Numbered from the stretch's first letter, positions 9,528-18,945 are shown. The stretch: DNA of 64,000 nucleotides from Nocardia tengchongensis (GCF_018362975.1 NZ_CP074371.1:7502001-7566000); one strand, 5' to 3'. Notes: a model not told the origin generated them from the sequence alone. Made by a program: numbers and translations.

Positions 9528-9746
9528 GTGACCGAACCATCGAAACCCTCAGTCCTGGCACGCATCTCACCCAAGCAGTGGGTGGCCATCGTCCTCACGG
9601 TGCTGGCCGTCCTGTTCATTCTCGAGAACCGCCACAAGGTCGACATCGAATTCCTGCTCATGACCATCCGATCCCCGATGTGGCTGGTGCTGCTGGCCAC
9701 CTTCGCCGTCGGCTGGTTGGCCGGCCTCCTCGCCCGCCGGCGATAG
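9528..9746 (+). CDS. LapA-domain (DUF1049) small membrane protein
   Basis: A 72-residue protein with two membrane segments (WVAIVLTVLAVLFILENRH and WLVLLATFAVGWLAGLLARR) joined by a short loop, the standard shape of LapA-domain proteins. The GTG start has GGGAG 8 bases upstream. The open frame reaches much further upstream, but that part is the complement of the formylglycine-generating enzyme. The function in Gram-positive bacteria is not known. Confidence 0.8.
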   Translation: MTEPSKPSVLARISPKQWVAIVLTVLAVLFILENRHKVDIEFLLMTIRSPMWLVLLATFAVGWLAGLLARRR

Positions 9747-9777
9747 CCCCACTCCCAACGAAATCGAAGCGGGCAGG

Positions 9778-10266
9778 TCAGGCTACGAAGGCGAGTCCGT
9801 AGAAGATCCAGCTGGTGACCGCGGTGAGGGTCATGCCGATGGCGGCGATCGGGGCCCAGCGGCGGTGCCAGGTGCTGTGCGCGCCCGGGTGCGGGGGTGC
9901 GTCGAAGTTACGGGCCGCGCGGATGATCACGATCGGCCAGAGGACGACCGAGAAGACGGCGAAGGCCAGGTGGATGGCCAGAGCGGTCCAGACCGCGGCC
10001 GAGGCGGTGCCGCCGACCACGCCGGCGGCGCGGGACTCCCAGCCGTTGAAGCGCACGTCGAGTTCGAACAGGACCACCGCGGCCAGCAGGCCGACCGCGA
10101 GCAGGATCTGAACTCCCTTGTGCAGACCGAACTTTCGCTTCGCCCTGACCTGGTAGACGCTCCACGCCAGAACAGCGACCACGAGCGCCATCACCAACAC
10201 CATGGTGTCCATCGCCCACGATGCGCGCGTGCCGAGGAATCCGTCGACTCCGGGGAATTGGTTCAT
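9778..10266 (-). CDS. DUF420 family membrane protein
   Basis: A 162-residue protein with four to five membrane segments. Features typical of DUF420 are the early GFLGTRASWAMD, the LHKGVQILLAVGLL helix, FELDVRFNGW, and the conserved ending HRRWAPIAAIGMTLTAVTSW. Some DUF420 proteins are linked with cytochrome oxidase assembly; here no oxidase gene is adjacent. ATG 10266 is used because it gives the usual family N-terminus; the open frame upstream is rich in arginine and unlike the family. Confidence 0.8.
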   Translation of the reverse strand: MNQFPGVDGFLGTRASWAMDTMVLVMALVVAVLAWSVYQVRAKRKFGLHKGVQILLAVGLLAAVVLFELDVRFNGWESRAAGVVGGTASAAVWTALAIHLAFAVFSVVLWPIVIIRAARNFDAPPHPGAHSTWHRRWAPIAAIGMTLTAVTSWIFYGLAFVA

Positions 10267-10476
10267 TGCCGTACCTCGTACCTGTCTGCGGAGATTTTTC
10301 CCGACACCGCGTCGGTAAGATCCGCGAGGCGGGACTCTAGCAGCGCGCACACCGGCCGCGTCAACTCGCCGACCCCCGCCCGCCCCCGAACGGAGGCAGC
10401 GTCCACCCCACGAGCCGCTCGATGCGAGACTTGTCCGAGCTGATCAGTACGAATCTGTCCAGGAGGAACCGACGCA

Positions 10477-11046
10477 GTGCCGAAGATTCAGGCAGCCACC
10501 CTCGCCGAACATCGCGCGACGCAGCGGAACGCCCTCCTGGACGCGGCCCGCACCATGCTGACGGCGGGACAAGTCCCCACCCTCGCCGATGTCGCCGCCC
10601 GCACCGGACTGGCCCGCCCGAGCGTCTACCAGTACTTCAGCTCCCGCCACGACCTCCTGGTCGCCGTCATGGAAGACGTGCTGCCGCGCTGGTCGACGCG
10701 GATCGCCGAGCAGATGAGCCGGGCCCCCGATCCGGCCGGCCGGGTAATCGCTTACGTCGCAGCCAATATCGAGCTGACCCAGGAGGGCGAACACGCCGTC
10801 GCCCGCGCCCTCGCGACCGCCCTGCCGAACGACGAACTCGCCGCCCGCGCCCGCGTCCTGCACGACCAGCTCAAAACCCCGCTCGTCACCGCACTCGAGG
10901 ACCTCGGCGACGCCGACCCCGACCTGACCGCCGAACTGATCAACGCGATCGTGCATTCCGCCAGCCGACTCGTCGACACCGGCACCGACCCGGCCACGGT
11001 CAAGTCCCGCGTGGAAGAACTCCTCACCCCGTACCTGCGCAGGTGA
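10477..11046 (+). CDS. TetR family transcriptional regulator
   Basis: A 189-residue regulator. The helix-turn-helix is TLADVAARTGLARPSVYQYF (about residues 36-55), followed by a ligand-binding helical domain. GTG 10477 is supported by an AGGAGGAA ribosome site about 7-8 bases upstream. It is divergent from the DUF420 gene, about 210 bp away, so that gene could be its target. Ligand unknown. Confidence 0.88.
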   Translation: MPKIQAATLAEHRATQRNALLDAARTMLTAGQVPTLADVAARTGLARPSVYQYFSSRHDLLVAVMEDVLPRWSTRIAEQMSRAPDPAGRVIAYVAANIELTQEGEHAVARALATALPNDELAARARVLHDQLKTPLVTALEDLGDADPDLTAELINAIVHSASRLVDTGTDPATVKSRVEELLTPYLRR

Positions 11047-11233
11047 CCAACCAACTCGCCACCCCCGAGACGAGCCCCTATACCCGAATTCCGTTGCGCC
11101 ACACCATTAGCCGACGATTCCGGAATGGGCAGCATCAAACCACCGGTTCGACGTGACCGAGCGGGCCGAAACGCTATCGATTCGGCCCACTTCGAATTCA
11201 TCCGAGCTACGCCCCGGCACGGAAAAGCGTGGC

Positions 11234-11350
11234 TTACCTGCCCTTTTTACCCTTGTTCGCCTGGGGTTCGATACCGGACGGCGGGTCGGCGGGCCCCGCC
11301 TTCTTCTCCGCTCGTTTTTCCTTCAGGGACTTGCCCTGAGCCTTGGACAT
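11234..11350 (-). CDS. Small lysine-rich basic protein, 38 residues
   Basis: A short frame reading MSKAQGKSLKEKRAEKKAGP at the N-terminus and ending NKGKKGR before TAA at 11234. Nearly a third of residues are Lys or Arg. Tiny proteins of this kind, with MSK...GKSLKEKRA openings, are recalled from other actinobacteria, where they are annotated only as hypothetical. The rest of the roughly 420-bp gap between the TetR gene and nei1 shows no other gene. No strong ribosome site is visible. Could bind nucleic acid because of its charge; this is speculation. Confidence 0.55.
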   Translation of the reverse strand: MSKAQGKSLKEKRAEKKAGPADPPSGIEPQANKGKKGR

Positions 11351-11464
11351 CTTGCTACGCGGAGATTTGTCGGACAACTAGTAGGTCCTTTGTTTGCAAG
11401 GCCTAGACAGCCTCGATACGTCGACCCTACGCCAGTCGACGCGATCGCCCTCCTGAACGAAGGT

Positions 11465-12277
11465 TCAGCGAGGCTGGCAGGTCGGGCACCAGAACAAATT
11501 TCGGCCCTCCATGACCGTGTGCACCACGGTGGTGCCGCAGAGGCGGCACGGGTCGCCGACTCGGCGGTAGACGTAGGTGCGGGGGCGGTCGGCAGCGTAG
11601 GACGGGGCGCCGTGATCGTGTTCGGGGCGCACCACGTGCATCAGGCCGCGGCGGACGCCGACCTTCATCAGGTCGACCAGGTCTGCCCACATGGCTTCCC
11701 ATTCGGGACGGCTCAGGGACTTTCCGGGGCGGTGCGGTGAGATGTTGTGGCGGAAAAGGACTTCCGCGCGGTAGACGTTGCCGACTCCGGCCAGGACCTT
11801 CTGGTCCATGAGAAGGGCGCCGATGGAGCGCTGGGAGCGGCTGATGCGGGTCCAGGCACGGTCGGGGTCGGCGTCGCGGCGCAGGGGGTCGGGGCCGAGG
11901 CGGGCGGTGAGGGCGGAAACCTCTGGGTCGTGGAGGATTTCGCAGGCGGCGGGGCCGCGCAGGTCGGTGCCGTGGGGTTCGCCGGTGCGGCCCGCGCCGA
12001 TCAGGCGCATGCGGACCTCGCCGACGGGGGCGTCCATGGGGACCGATGATTCGGTGAATTTGCCGTACAGCCCCAGGTGGACGTGCAGGGTGACGCCCGA
12101 ATCGTAGTGGTGGAGAAGGTGTTTGCCCCAGGCTTCGGCGTGCGTGAGGACGCGGCCGTCGATCAGTGCCGCGCCGTCGGCGAAGCGGCCCTGGGGGCTC
12201 GAGACTCGGACCTGACCGCCGGCGAAGCGCTTCTCGTGCAGCTTCGCCAGGCGGTGCAGCGTATGGCCTTCCGGCAC
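11465..12277 (-). CDS. nei1: Endonuclease VIII-type DNA glycosylase (Nei1)
   Basis: A 270-residue Fpg/Nei family enzyme that removes oxidised bases and cleaves the strand at abasic sites. The N-terminus MPEGHTLHRLA presents the catalytic Pro2 and Glu3; RSIGALLMDQKVLAGVGNVY is the helix-two-turn-helix; and the C-terminus has a zinc finger (CRLCG...CPTC). It resembles M. tuberculosis Rv2464c almost throughout. The GTG start lies 3 bp after the rpiB stop, so both are in one operon, in the same order as in M. tuberculosis. Confidence 0.92.
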   Translation of the reverse strand: MPEGHTLHRLAKLHEKRFAGGQVRVSSPQGRFADGAALIDGRVLTHAEAWGKHLLHHYDSGVTLHVHLGLYGKFTESSVPMDAPVGEVRMRLIGAGRTGEPHGTDLRGPAACEILHDPEVSALTARLGPDPLRRDADPDRAWTRISRSQRSIGALLMDQKVLAGVGNVYRAEVLFRHNISPHRPGKSLSRPEWEAMWADLVDLMKVGVRRGLMHVVRPEHDHGAPSYAADRPRTYVYRRVGDPCRLCGTTVVHTVMEGRNLFWCPTCQPR

Positions 12278-12280
12278 AGG

Positions 12281-12751
12281 TCAGTTCGGCAGCGCGGGGG
12301 CGACGCCGGTCTTCTCGTACTCGGCGAGGATGTCGATGCGGCGCTGGTGGCGCGGCTCGTCGGACCACTGGGTGGTCATGAAGGCGTCGACGATGGCGAG
12401 GGCTTCCTCGGTGGTGTGCATGCGGCCGCCGATGCCGAGCAGCTGGGCGTTGTTGTGCTGGCGGGCGAGCTGCGCGGTCTCCACGCTCCAGCCGAGGGCG
12501 CAACGCGCGCCGGGCACCTTGTTGGCGGCGATCTGCTCGCCGTTGCCGGAACCACCGAAGACGAAGCCCAGCGAGCCCGGCTCGGCGACGACGCGGCGGG
12601 CGGCCTCGATGCAGAAGGCCGGATAGTCGTCGAGCGCATCGTATTCCAGCGCGCCACAGTCGACGACGTCGTGGCCCTGGCCCTCGAGGTGAGCCTTGAC
12701 GTGGTTCTTCAGTTCGAAGCCGGCATGGTCGGCACCCAGGTATACGCGCAT
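12281..12751 (-). CDS. rpiB: Ribose-5-phosphate isomerase B
   Basis: A 156-residue RpiB/LacA enzyme converting ribose 5-phosphate and ribulose 5-phosphate in the pentose phosphate pathway. It opens with MRVYLGADHAGFELKNH, has GFVFGGSGNGEQIAANK as the phosphate/active-site loop, and carries RHNNAQLLGIGGRMH. Start ATG 12751 matches the family; the upstream open frame is not RpiB-like. It is immediately followed by nei1. Confidence 0.95.
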   Translation of the reverse strand: MRVYLGADHAGFELKNHVKAHLEGQGHDVVDCGALEYDALDDYPAFCIEAARRVVAEPGSLGFVFGGSGNGEQIAANKVPGARCALGWSVETAQLARQHNNAQLLGIGGRMHTTEEALAIVDAFMTTQWSDEPRHQRRIDILAEYEKTGVAPALPN

Positions 12752-12873
12752 GGCAGCGATTCTCTCAGCCCGCGCACGGCCGGTCCGCACGGGGCTGTCA
12801 CGTGCGGAGGACGAGGTGTGAGCCGCTCGTGGCGAGAACACCCCGGCGACGTCGCCGAACGTACTATCCAGGC

Positions 12874-14103
12874 ATGACGTCCGACGACAGTTCATCACCG
12901 CCGAACGCCTACGGGGGGCAATCCGCGGGTGATCTCCCGGAGCAACCACCGACCGCGTCCACCGGCGAGGTCCCCGCCCAGCCGACCTCCACCTACCCCG
13001 GCCAGCCGGCCCCCACCTACCCCGCCCAGCCGACTGCCACCTACCCCGGCCAGCCGGCCCCCGCGCAGCCCGGTTGGAACCCGGTCACCGGCATGACCGG
13101 CTGGGATCCGCAGGTGGGTCCGCCGGGATGGGCTCCGCAGCAACCGTATTCGCCGCCGCCACCGCCGGTGATCCAGCAGGGCAGCCGCGGCCTGTCCCCG
13201 TTCGGGATGCCCGCCCGGCACAGCTGGGAGATCCCGCTGCTGGTGATCGTGATCGTCGCCACGGTGCTGGCCTACCTGTTCGCGCTGCTCCTGCTGCTGT
13301 CGGGCGTTTCCGGTCAGATCGTGCTGGTGCTGGTGTTCGCGCCGCTGCTGGTCTACCTCGGCCGCGGGATGAACTACGCGGCGCAGCGGGTCAACGGCGT
13401 GAAGATGTCACCCACCCAGTTCCCCGAGGGTTTCCGCATGGTGCAGGAGGCGGCGGCCCGGTTCGGGATGGCCACGGTGCCCGACGCCTATGTGGTGACG
13501 GGCAACGGCCAGATCAACGCCTTCGCCTCCGGGCACGGCTTCCGCCGGTATGTCGTGGTGTACAGCGACCTGTTCGAAATCAGTGGCGCGGCACGTAATC
13601 CCGAGGCGCTGGCCTTCATCATCGGCCACGAGGTCGGCCACATCGCCGCCGGCCATGTCTCGTATTGGCGGCAGGTGGGCATGTTCCTCGCGCCGTTCCT
13701 GCCGATCCTGGGCAATTCGCTGATCCGCTCGCAGGAGTACACGGCCGACAATCACGGTTTCTGCAACCGTCCGCAGGGCGCGGCCACAGCCATGCAGACG
13801 CTGGCGGCGGGCAAGTACCTGAACAATCTGGTCGGCTTCGACGAGATGGCGGATCGGGCGCCCCAGGAGAAGGGCTTCTTCGTCTGGATCGTGAACGCCA
13901 TGGCCAGCCACCCGGTGCTGACCTGGCGCATGTCGGCGCTGCGTGACCGCAGCCGGCACGGCAAGCTGTTCTGGCGGCCCGACGCCCCGCAGCGTCCGCC
14001 GGTGTCGGGCCCCTACGCCGGGCAGCAGCCGCCCGGCAGGTACGGCGGTCCCCCGCCCCGATACGGCGAGACCGCCACCTATCACGAGTACCGGCCGCAC
14101 TGA
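12874..14103 (+). CDS. M48 family (HtpX-like) membrane metalloprotease with Pro-rich N-terminus
   Basis: A 409-residue protein. Residues 1-110 are a low-complexity Pro/Gln/Thr-rich region with repeated YPGQPAP-type units; two membrane segments follow (about 118-160), then the zinc protease domain with HEVGH at 252-256 and the downstream Glu in SQEYTADNHG. M48 enzymes of this type degrade damaged membrane proteins. ATG 12874 avoids an Arg-rich upstream extension that is the complement of the rpiB leader. It ends at a hairpin shared with the convergent DsbA-like gene. Confidence 0.87.
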   Translation: MTSDDSSSPPNAYGGQSAGDLPEQPPTASTGEVPAQPTSTYPGQPAPTYPAQPTATYPGQPAPAQPGWNPVTGMTGWDPQVGPPGWAPQQPYSPPPPPVIQQGSRGLSPFGMPARHSWEIPLLVIVIVATVLAYLFALLLLLSGVSGQIVLVLVFAPLLVYLGRGMNYAAQRVNGVKMSPTQFPEGFRMVQEAAARFGMATVPDAYVVTGNGQINAFASGHGFRRYVVVYSDLFEISGAARNPEALAFIIGHEVGHIAAGHVSYWRQVGMFLAPFLPILGNSLIRSQEYTADNHGFCNRPQGAATAMQTLAAGKYLNNLVGFDEMADRAPQEKGFFVWIVNAMASHPVLTWRMSALRDRSRHGKLFWRPDAPQRPPVSGPYAGQQPPGRYGGPPPRYGETATYHEYRPH

Positions 14104-14110
14104 CCGACGA

Positions 14111-14144
14111 GAACGGGCGGGGTCCACAGGGACCCCGCCCGTTC
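14111..14144. terminator. Bidirectional hairpin terminator
   Basis: Perfect 15-bp stem GAACGGGCGGGGTCC / GGACCCCGCCCGTTC with an ACAG loop, placed between the convergent M48 protease (+) and DsbA-like (-) genes. Confidence 0.85.
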
Positions 14145-14165
14145 CGCGTCGATAACCCGGCCCGC

Positions 14166-14810
14166 TCAGTCGAAGGCGGGGTCCTCGGTGCGAGTCCGCT
14201 TGAGCTCGAAGAAGTGCGGGTAGGAGGCCAGCGCGACCGTGCCGTCCCACACCTTGCCCGCGACCTCGCCGCGCGGAATCCGCGACAGCACCGGCCCGAA
14301 GAACGCGACGCCGTTGATGTGGATGGTCGGCGTGCCGACATCCTGGCCGACCTTGTCCATGCCCGCGTGATGCGAGGCCCGCAGCTCCTCGTCGAAGTCG
14401 CCGGACGTGGCGGCGGCGGCCAGCTCGGCCGGCAGCCCCGCCTCCTCGAGCGATTCGGCGATGATCACCGCGAGCAGGTCCTCGCGCGGCCCGTCCTGCT
14501 CGTAGTCGGCGCGACGGTTGTGCAGGCGGGTGCCCATGGCGGTGTAGAGCGGGGCCAGCACCTTGTCGCCGTGTTCGCGCGCGGCGGCGATGGCGACCCG
14601 GACCGGGCCCCAGCCGCTGCGCAGCAGTTCCTCGTACTGCGGCGGCAGGCCCTCACGGCCTTCGTTGAGCACCGACAGGCTCATGACGTGGAAGTTCACG
14701 TCGATATCGCGGACCTGCTCGACCTCGAGGATCCAGCGGGAGGTGATCCAGCACCAGGGGCACAGCGGATCGAACCAGAAATCGACCCGGTCCTTATTGG
14801 TGTCGCTCAC
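14166..14810 (-). CDS. DsbA-family mycothiol-dependent nitroreductase-like protein (Rv2466c type)
   Basis: A 214-residue thioredoxin-fold protein with the active-site motif CPWC at Cys17-Cys20 and the DsbA helical insertion. It matches the M. tuberculosis Rv2466c group, a cytosolic mycothiol-dependent reductase known to activate nitro-prodrugs. The GTG start at 14810 has AAAGGA about 7 bases upstream. As in M. tuberculosis it lies between rpiB and pepN, although here several genes are inserted. Confidence 0.87.
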   Translation of the reverse strand: MSDTNKDRVDFWFDPLCPWCWITSRWILEVEQVRDIDVNFHVMSLSVLNEGREGLPPQYEELLRSGWGPVRVAIAAAREHGDKVLAPLYTAMGTRLHNRRADYEQDGPREDLLAVIIAESLEEAGLPAELAAAATSGDFDEELRASHHAGMDKVGQDVGTPTIHINGVAFFGPVLSRIPRGEVAGKVWDGTVALASYPHFFELKRTRTEDPAFD

Positions 14811-14994
14811 AAGGAAGTCCTTTCGCAGTCGACGGCCGGACGCACGGCCGTTCCCCTTACGCAACAACCTGGATTGTTGCCGATATTTCCGCTCCGCCCG
14901 ACTCGCCCGGGGCTAGGGTCGAAATATCGGCCTCGCCGGGAGGACAGCCACGTCCGTGGCGCAGTCCCGGCCGCGTGAGCAGGGAGGTTTCGAC

Positions 14995-16191
14995 ATGACC
15001 ACGTCCAGGTTCGTCATCGCGGGGGGTGGGCTGGCCGCGGCGAAGCTCGCGGAAGCCCTGCGGGCCAATGACTTCGACGGGACGGTGACCCTCGTCAGCG
15101 CCGAGGAGCATCTGCCCTACGAGCGGCCGCCGCTGTCCAAGGAGCATCTGCTGGGCAAGAAGGCGCTCGCCGACTTCACCGTGGACCCGTCGCAGTGGTA
15201 CCGCGACCATCACATCGAGGTGATGCCCGGCACCACCGTCACCGCGGTGGACCGGAGCACCAAAACCGTTGCGCTGCCGGACGGCACGACCCTGCCCTAC
15301 GACAAGCTGGCGCTGGCCACCGGTTCGCGGCCGCGACTGCTGCGGATGCCGGGCGCGGACGCGGCGGGCGTGCACGTGCTGCGCACCATCGAGGACTCCG
15401 ACGCCCTGCTGGCCATGTTCGCCGGCGTGCGGCGGCTGGCGGTCATCGGCGCGGGCTGGATCGGCCTGGAGGTGACCGCGGCGGCGCGCGCGGCGGGCGT
15501 GGAAGTGACTGTGCTGGAAGCGGACTCGGTGCCGCTGCGGGCGGCGCTGGGCCCGGAGATGGGCGAGGTGTTCGCCGCACTGCACCGCGCGCACGGCGTC
15601 GACCTGCGCTGCGGGGTGCAGGTCAGCGAGATCACCACCGCCGACGGCCGGGCCACCGGGGTGCGGCTGGCCGACGGCACCGTGATCGAGGCGGACGCGG
15701 TGCTGATGGCGGTGGGCGCGCGACCCAATATCGAACTGGCCGCCGACGCCGGGCTGGCCGTGGACGGCGGCGTGCTCGTCGACGAGAGCCTGGCCACCTC
15801 CGATCCGGACATCGTCGCGATCGGCGACATCGCCGCCCAGCAGCATCCGGTGCTGGGGCAGCGAATCCGGGTGGAGCACTGGGCGAATGCGCTCAACCAG
15901 CCCGCGGTGGCGGCCCTGACCATGCTCGGCAAGCCCGCCGTGTACGACAAGCTGCCCTACTTCTTCACCGATCAGTACGACCTGGGGATGGAGTACACCG
16001 GCTACGTCTCACCCCAGCAGCAGGCCCGCGTGGTGGTGCGCGGCGACCTGGCCGGACGCGAGTTCGTCGCCTACTGGCTCGACCCCGGAAACCGGGTGCT
16101 GGCGGGAATGAACGTGAATGTGTGGGATGTCACGGACAAGATCAAGGAATTGATCCTCGGCGGTGAGGCCGTGGACCCCGAAACTCTGTGA
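14995..16191 (+). CDS. FAD-dependent NAD(P)H:ferredoxin reductase-like oxidoreductase
   Basis: A 398-residue two-dinucleotide-binding flavoprotein. FAD binding: FVIAGGGLAAAKLAEALR at the N-terminus and the later IVAIGDIAA; NAD(P) binding: LAVIGAGWIGLEVTAAARAAG in the middle; a reductase C-terminal domain closes the protein. It resembles rhodocoxin/putidaredoxin reductase-type enzymes that feed electrons to ferredoxins and P450s. ATG 14995 has AGGGAGG 7 bases upstream. No ferredoxin or P450 gene is adjacent, so the partner is unknown. Confidence 0.88.
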   Translation: MTTSRFVIAGGGLAAAKLAEALRANDFDGTVTLVSAEEHLPYERPPLSKEHLLGKKALADFTVDPSQWYRDHHIEVMPGTTVTAVDRSTKTVALPDGTTLPYDKLALATGSRPRLLRMPGADAAGVHVLRTIEDSDALLAMFAGVRRLAVIGAGWIGLEVTAAARAAGVEVTVLEADSVPLRAALGPEMGEVFAALHRAHGVDLRCGVQVSEITTADGRATGVRLADGTVIEADAVLMAVGARPNIELAADAGLAVDGGVLVDESLATSDPDIVAIGDIAAQQHPVLGQRIRVEHWANALNQPAVAALTMLGKPAVYDKLPYFFTDQYDLGMEYTGYVSPQQQARVVVRGDLAGREFVAYWLDPGNRVLAGMNVNVWDVTDKIKELILGGEAVDPETL

Positions 16192-16295
16192 CCACCGTCA
16201 CAAAACATTGGGCTGCGCGATACGTCGATCCGGCGTGCGGGGCTCCGACCTGTGGATGAGAGCGCCACCGCGGCGCACCGACGAAGGAGCCGACC

Positions 16296-16697
16296 ATGAA
16301 GTACATGCTGATCAAGACCCACAGCACCGCCGCCTTCTGCGACACCCCGATCCACGAATGGCAGCCCGAGGAGATCCAGGCGCACATCGGTTTCCAGCGC
16401 GCCCTCGGCGAGCAGCTGGCCAAGTCCGGCGAGCTCGTCGACGCCCAGGGCCTCGCCGACCCGGGCCAGGCCCGCACCGTCTCCTCCGACGGCCGGTCCG
16501 CGCCGGTCATCACCGACGGCCCGTTCCCCGAGACCAAGGAATTCCTGGCCGGCTACTGGATCATCGACGTCGACTCCCCCGAACGCGCGGTCGAGATCGC
16601 CGCGCAGGCCTCGGCCGCGCCCGGCCCCGGCGGCAAGCCGATCGGCGAATACATCGAGGTCCGCCCGGTGATGAGCGCCCCGCCCACCGAGCTCTGA
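16296..16697 (+). CDS. YCII-related DGPF-domain protein
   Basis: A 133-residue YCII/DGPF protein: compact alpha-beta fold with the hallmark ITDGPFPETKEFLAGYWII. DGPF genes are typical partners of ECF42 sigma factors, and here the sigma gene starts inside its stop codon (TGATG, one-base overlap), so the two are translationally coupled. Its biochemical role is unknown. Confidence 0.87.
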   Translation: MKYMLIKTHSTAAFCDTPIHEWQPEEIQAHIGFQRALGEQLAKSGELVDAQGLADPGQARTVSSDGRSAPVITDGPFPETKEFLAGYWIIDVDSPERAVEIAAQASAAPGPGGKPIGEYIEVRPVMSAPPTEL

Positions 16698-17959
16698 TGC
16701 CGCACACCGCGATCGAGGACCTGCTGCGCGAACTCGCACCGCAGGTCCTCGGCGCGCTCGTCCGCCGCTACGGCGATTTCGACGCCGCCGAGGACGCCCT
16801 CCAGGAAGCCCTGCTCGCCGCCGCCACCCAGTGGCCCGCCGAAGGACTCCCCGACAACCCGCGCGGCTGGCTCATTCAGGTCGGCGCCCGCCGGCTCATC
16901 GACGCCATCCGCGCCGACTCGGCCCGCCGCACCCGCGAGACCGCCGACGCCATCCGCGACCCGGAACGATTGGGCGCCGCCGCACCCGACCCGTCGGACG
17001 CGGTCATCGCCACACTCGAGGAGCGGGACGACACCCTGACCTTGTTCTTCCTGTGCTGCCACCCGGCGCTGTCGCCCGCGAGCGCGATCGCGCTGACCCT
17101 GCGCGCGGTGGGCGGGCTGAGCACCGAGGAGATCGCGCGGGCCTTTCTGCTGCCGGAAAGGACCATGGCGCAACGGATCACCCGCGCGAAGAAGCGAATC
17201 GCGGAGGAGGATCGGCCCTTCGCGATGCCGTCGGCGTCGAACGGGCAGCGCGGTGAATGGAACGAGCGCCTCGACAATGTGCTGCGGGTGCTCTACCTGA
17301 TCTATACCGAGGGCCACACCAGCGGAGGCGAGCGACTGCGCCGCGGCGATCTCTCGAGTGAGGCGATTCACTTGGCGCGCAGCCTGTCCCGCGCCCTGCC
17401 CGACAACCCCGAGGTCACCGGCCTGCTGGCGCTCCTGCTGCTGACCGATGCCCGGCGCGCGGCCCGCACCGGCGAGCGCGGCGAACTGATCCCCCTCGCC
17501 GAACAGGATCGCGGGCTGTGGGATCGCGAAATGATCATCGAGGGCGTGCGTCTGGCGACCGCGTCGGTGCGGAGCGGCTTGATCGGGCCGTATCAAATCC
17601 AGGCCGCCATCGCCGCCCTGCATGCGCAGGCGCTGCGCCCCGAGGACACGGACTGGCCGCGAATCCTGCTGCTGTACAACGCCCTCGAACGCCAGGCGCC
17701 CAATCCGATGGTCACCCTCAACCGTGCCGTCGCGACCGCCATGGTGCACGGGCCGCAGGCGGGCCTGGACCTGACCGACACCCTCGCGGATTCGCTGTCG
17801 GCCAATCACCGCCTCGACGCCGTCCGCGGCCACCTGCACGAAATGGCCGGCGACCATGAGGAAGCCGTCGCCTGTTACACCGCCGCGGCCCGCCACACCA
17901 CGAGTCTCCCCGAGCGCGACTACCTCACCATCCGCGCCGCCCGCCTCCGCCGCCCGTGA
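16697..17959 (+). CDS. RNA polymerase sigma factor, ECF42 type with C-terminal extension
   Basis: A 420-residue ECF sigma factor. Region 2 covers about residues 15-75 (RRYGDFDAAEDALQEALLAA), region 4 is seen as RAVGGLSTEEIARAFLLPERTMAQRITRAKKRI, and a long TPR-like C-terminal half follows, as in ECF42 factors. These have no classical anti-sigma factor; the extension is thought to control activity, and they usually transcribe the linked DGPF gene. No anti-sigma gene is present here, in agreement with that. Confidence 0.9.
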   Translation: MPHTAIEDLLRELAPQVLGALVRRYGDFDAAEDALQEALLAAATQWPAEGLPDNPRGWLIQVGARRLIDAIRADSARRTRETADAIRDPERLGAAAPDPSDAVIATLEERDDTLTLFFLCCHPALSPASAIALTLRAVGGLSTEEIARAFLLPERTMAQRITRAKKRIAEEDRPFAMPSASNGQRGEWNERLDNVLRVLYLIYTEGHTSGGERLRRGDLSSEAIHLARSLSRALPDNPEVTGLLALLLLTDARRAARTGERGELIPLAEQDRGLWDREMIIEGVRLATASVRSGLIGPYQIQAAIAALHAQALRPEDTDWPRILLLYNALERQAPNPMVTLNRAVATAMVHGPQAGLDLTDTLADSLSANHRLDAVRGHLHEMAGDHEEAVACYTAAARHTTSLPERDYLTIRAARLRRP

Positions 17960-18021
17960 CCGACCACTCGTCGAGCCGGTGACCGGCAGCTCGTCGACCG
18001 GCCGCCGTTCCGCCCCGAGGG

Positions 18022-18945
18022 TCAGGCGGCGGCCGCGCGAAAAGCGGTGGGGCTGAGCCCGCGGTGGCGTTTGAAGGCGGCCGAGAAGCCGAACGGATCC
18101 GCGTAGCCGACCGATCTGGCGATGTGGGCGACGGTGTGGTCGGTGTCGGCGAGCAGTTCCTCGGCTTCGTCCATACGGGATTCGGTGAGGTAGGTCAGCG
18201 GCGGCCGCCCCATGACGGCGGTGAAGCGTTTGGCGAAAAGCGCCCGCGAGACACCGGCTTCGGTGGCCAGCGAGGCGACGGTCCAGGGTGCGCCGGGCGT
18301 GGTGTGGATGGCCTGCAGGGCGGGCGCGATGACCGGATCGGCCAGGCCGCGGAACCAGGTGGGGGCGTCGGGTCCGGCCTGTTCGAACCAGGTGCGCAGG
18401 GTGCAGACCAGACTCCAGTCGAGCAGGCGATCCATCATGGCCTGCGAGCCCGCGCTCTGCCCGACGGCGGAGGCGGCCGCCTGCTCGTACCAGCCGCAGG
18501 ATTCGTAGTCCTCCCGGACCACCAATACCGGTGGGAGCGCCCGCAACAGGCGTTCGTGGCGACGGAATGAGGTGCGGTAGGCGCCGACCATCAGCGCGGT
18601 GGCGTCGGCGTCACCGCCCCAATGGATTCCGGTGAGTTCCTCGCCCGCGCATTCGGAATCGGTGGTGAAGCAGGAGATCTCGTACTCGGTCGGCGCGACG
18701 GCGTCGGACTCTCCCGATACCAGCCGGAATTCGCCCGGTCCTCGCACCAGCGCCGTATCACCGGTCTCGAGGGTGCGGCTGCCGCCGTCCGGCAGCAGCA
18801 GGGTGCCGCCGCCGCGCATGACGGTGATCATGGTCAGTGGAGCCCGATCGGCGAACCGGATGGTCCACGGCGCGGGCATGACGGCATGCGTGACCACCGC
18901 GCCTTCGGCTCGAATACCGCTCAGCAGCTTACTCAGAGGATCCAC
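18022..18945 (-). CDS. AraC family regulator with cupin_6 N-terminal domain
   Basis: A 307-residue activator/repressor. The N-terminus MDPLSKLLSGIRAEGAVV begins a cupin_6 sensing domain; the C-terminal 100 residues hold two helix-turn-helices (WTVASLATEAGVSRALFAKRF and the later VAHIARSVGYADPFGFSAAF). The GTG at 18945 gives exactly the family-type start, better than a TTG at 18975. It is divergent from the flavodoxin-fold oxidoreductase at 19065, its likely target. Confidence 0.88.
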   Translation of the reverse strand: MDPLSKLLSGIRAEGAVVTHAVMPAPWTIRFADRAPLTMITVMRGGGTLLLPDGGSRTLETGDTALVRGPGEFRLVSGESDAVAPTEYEISCFTTDSECAGEELTGIHWGGDADATALMVGAYRTSFRRHERLLRALPPVLVVREDYESCGWYEQAAASAVGQSAGSQAMMDRLLDWSLVCTLRTWFEQAGPDAPTWFRGLADPVIAPALQAIHTTPGAPWTVASLATEAGVSRALFAKRFTAVMGRPPLTYLTESRMDEAEELLADTDHTVAHIARSVGYADPFGFSAAFKRHRGLSPTAFRAAAA

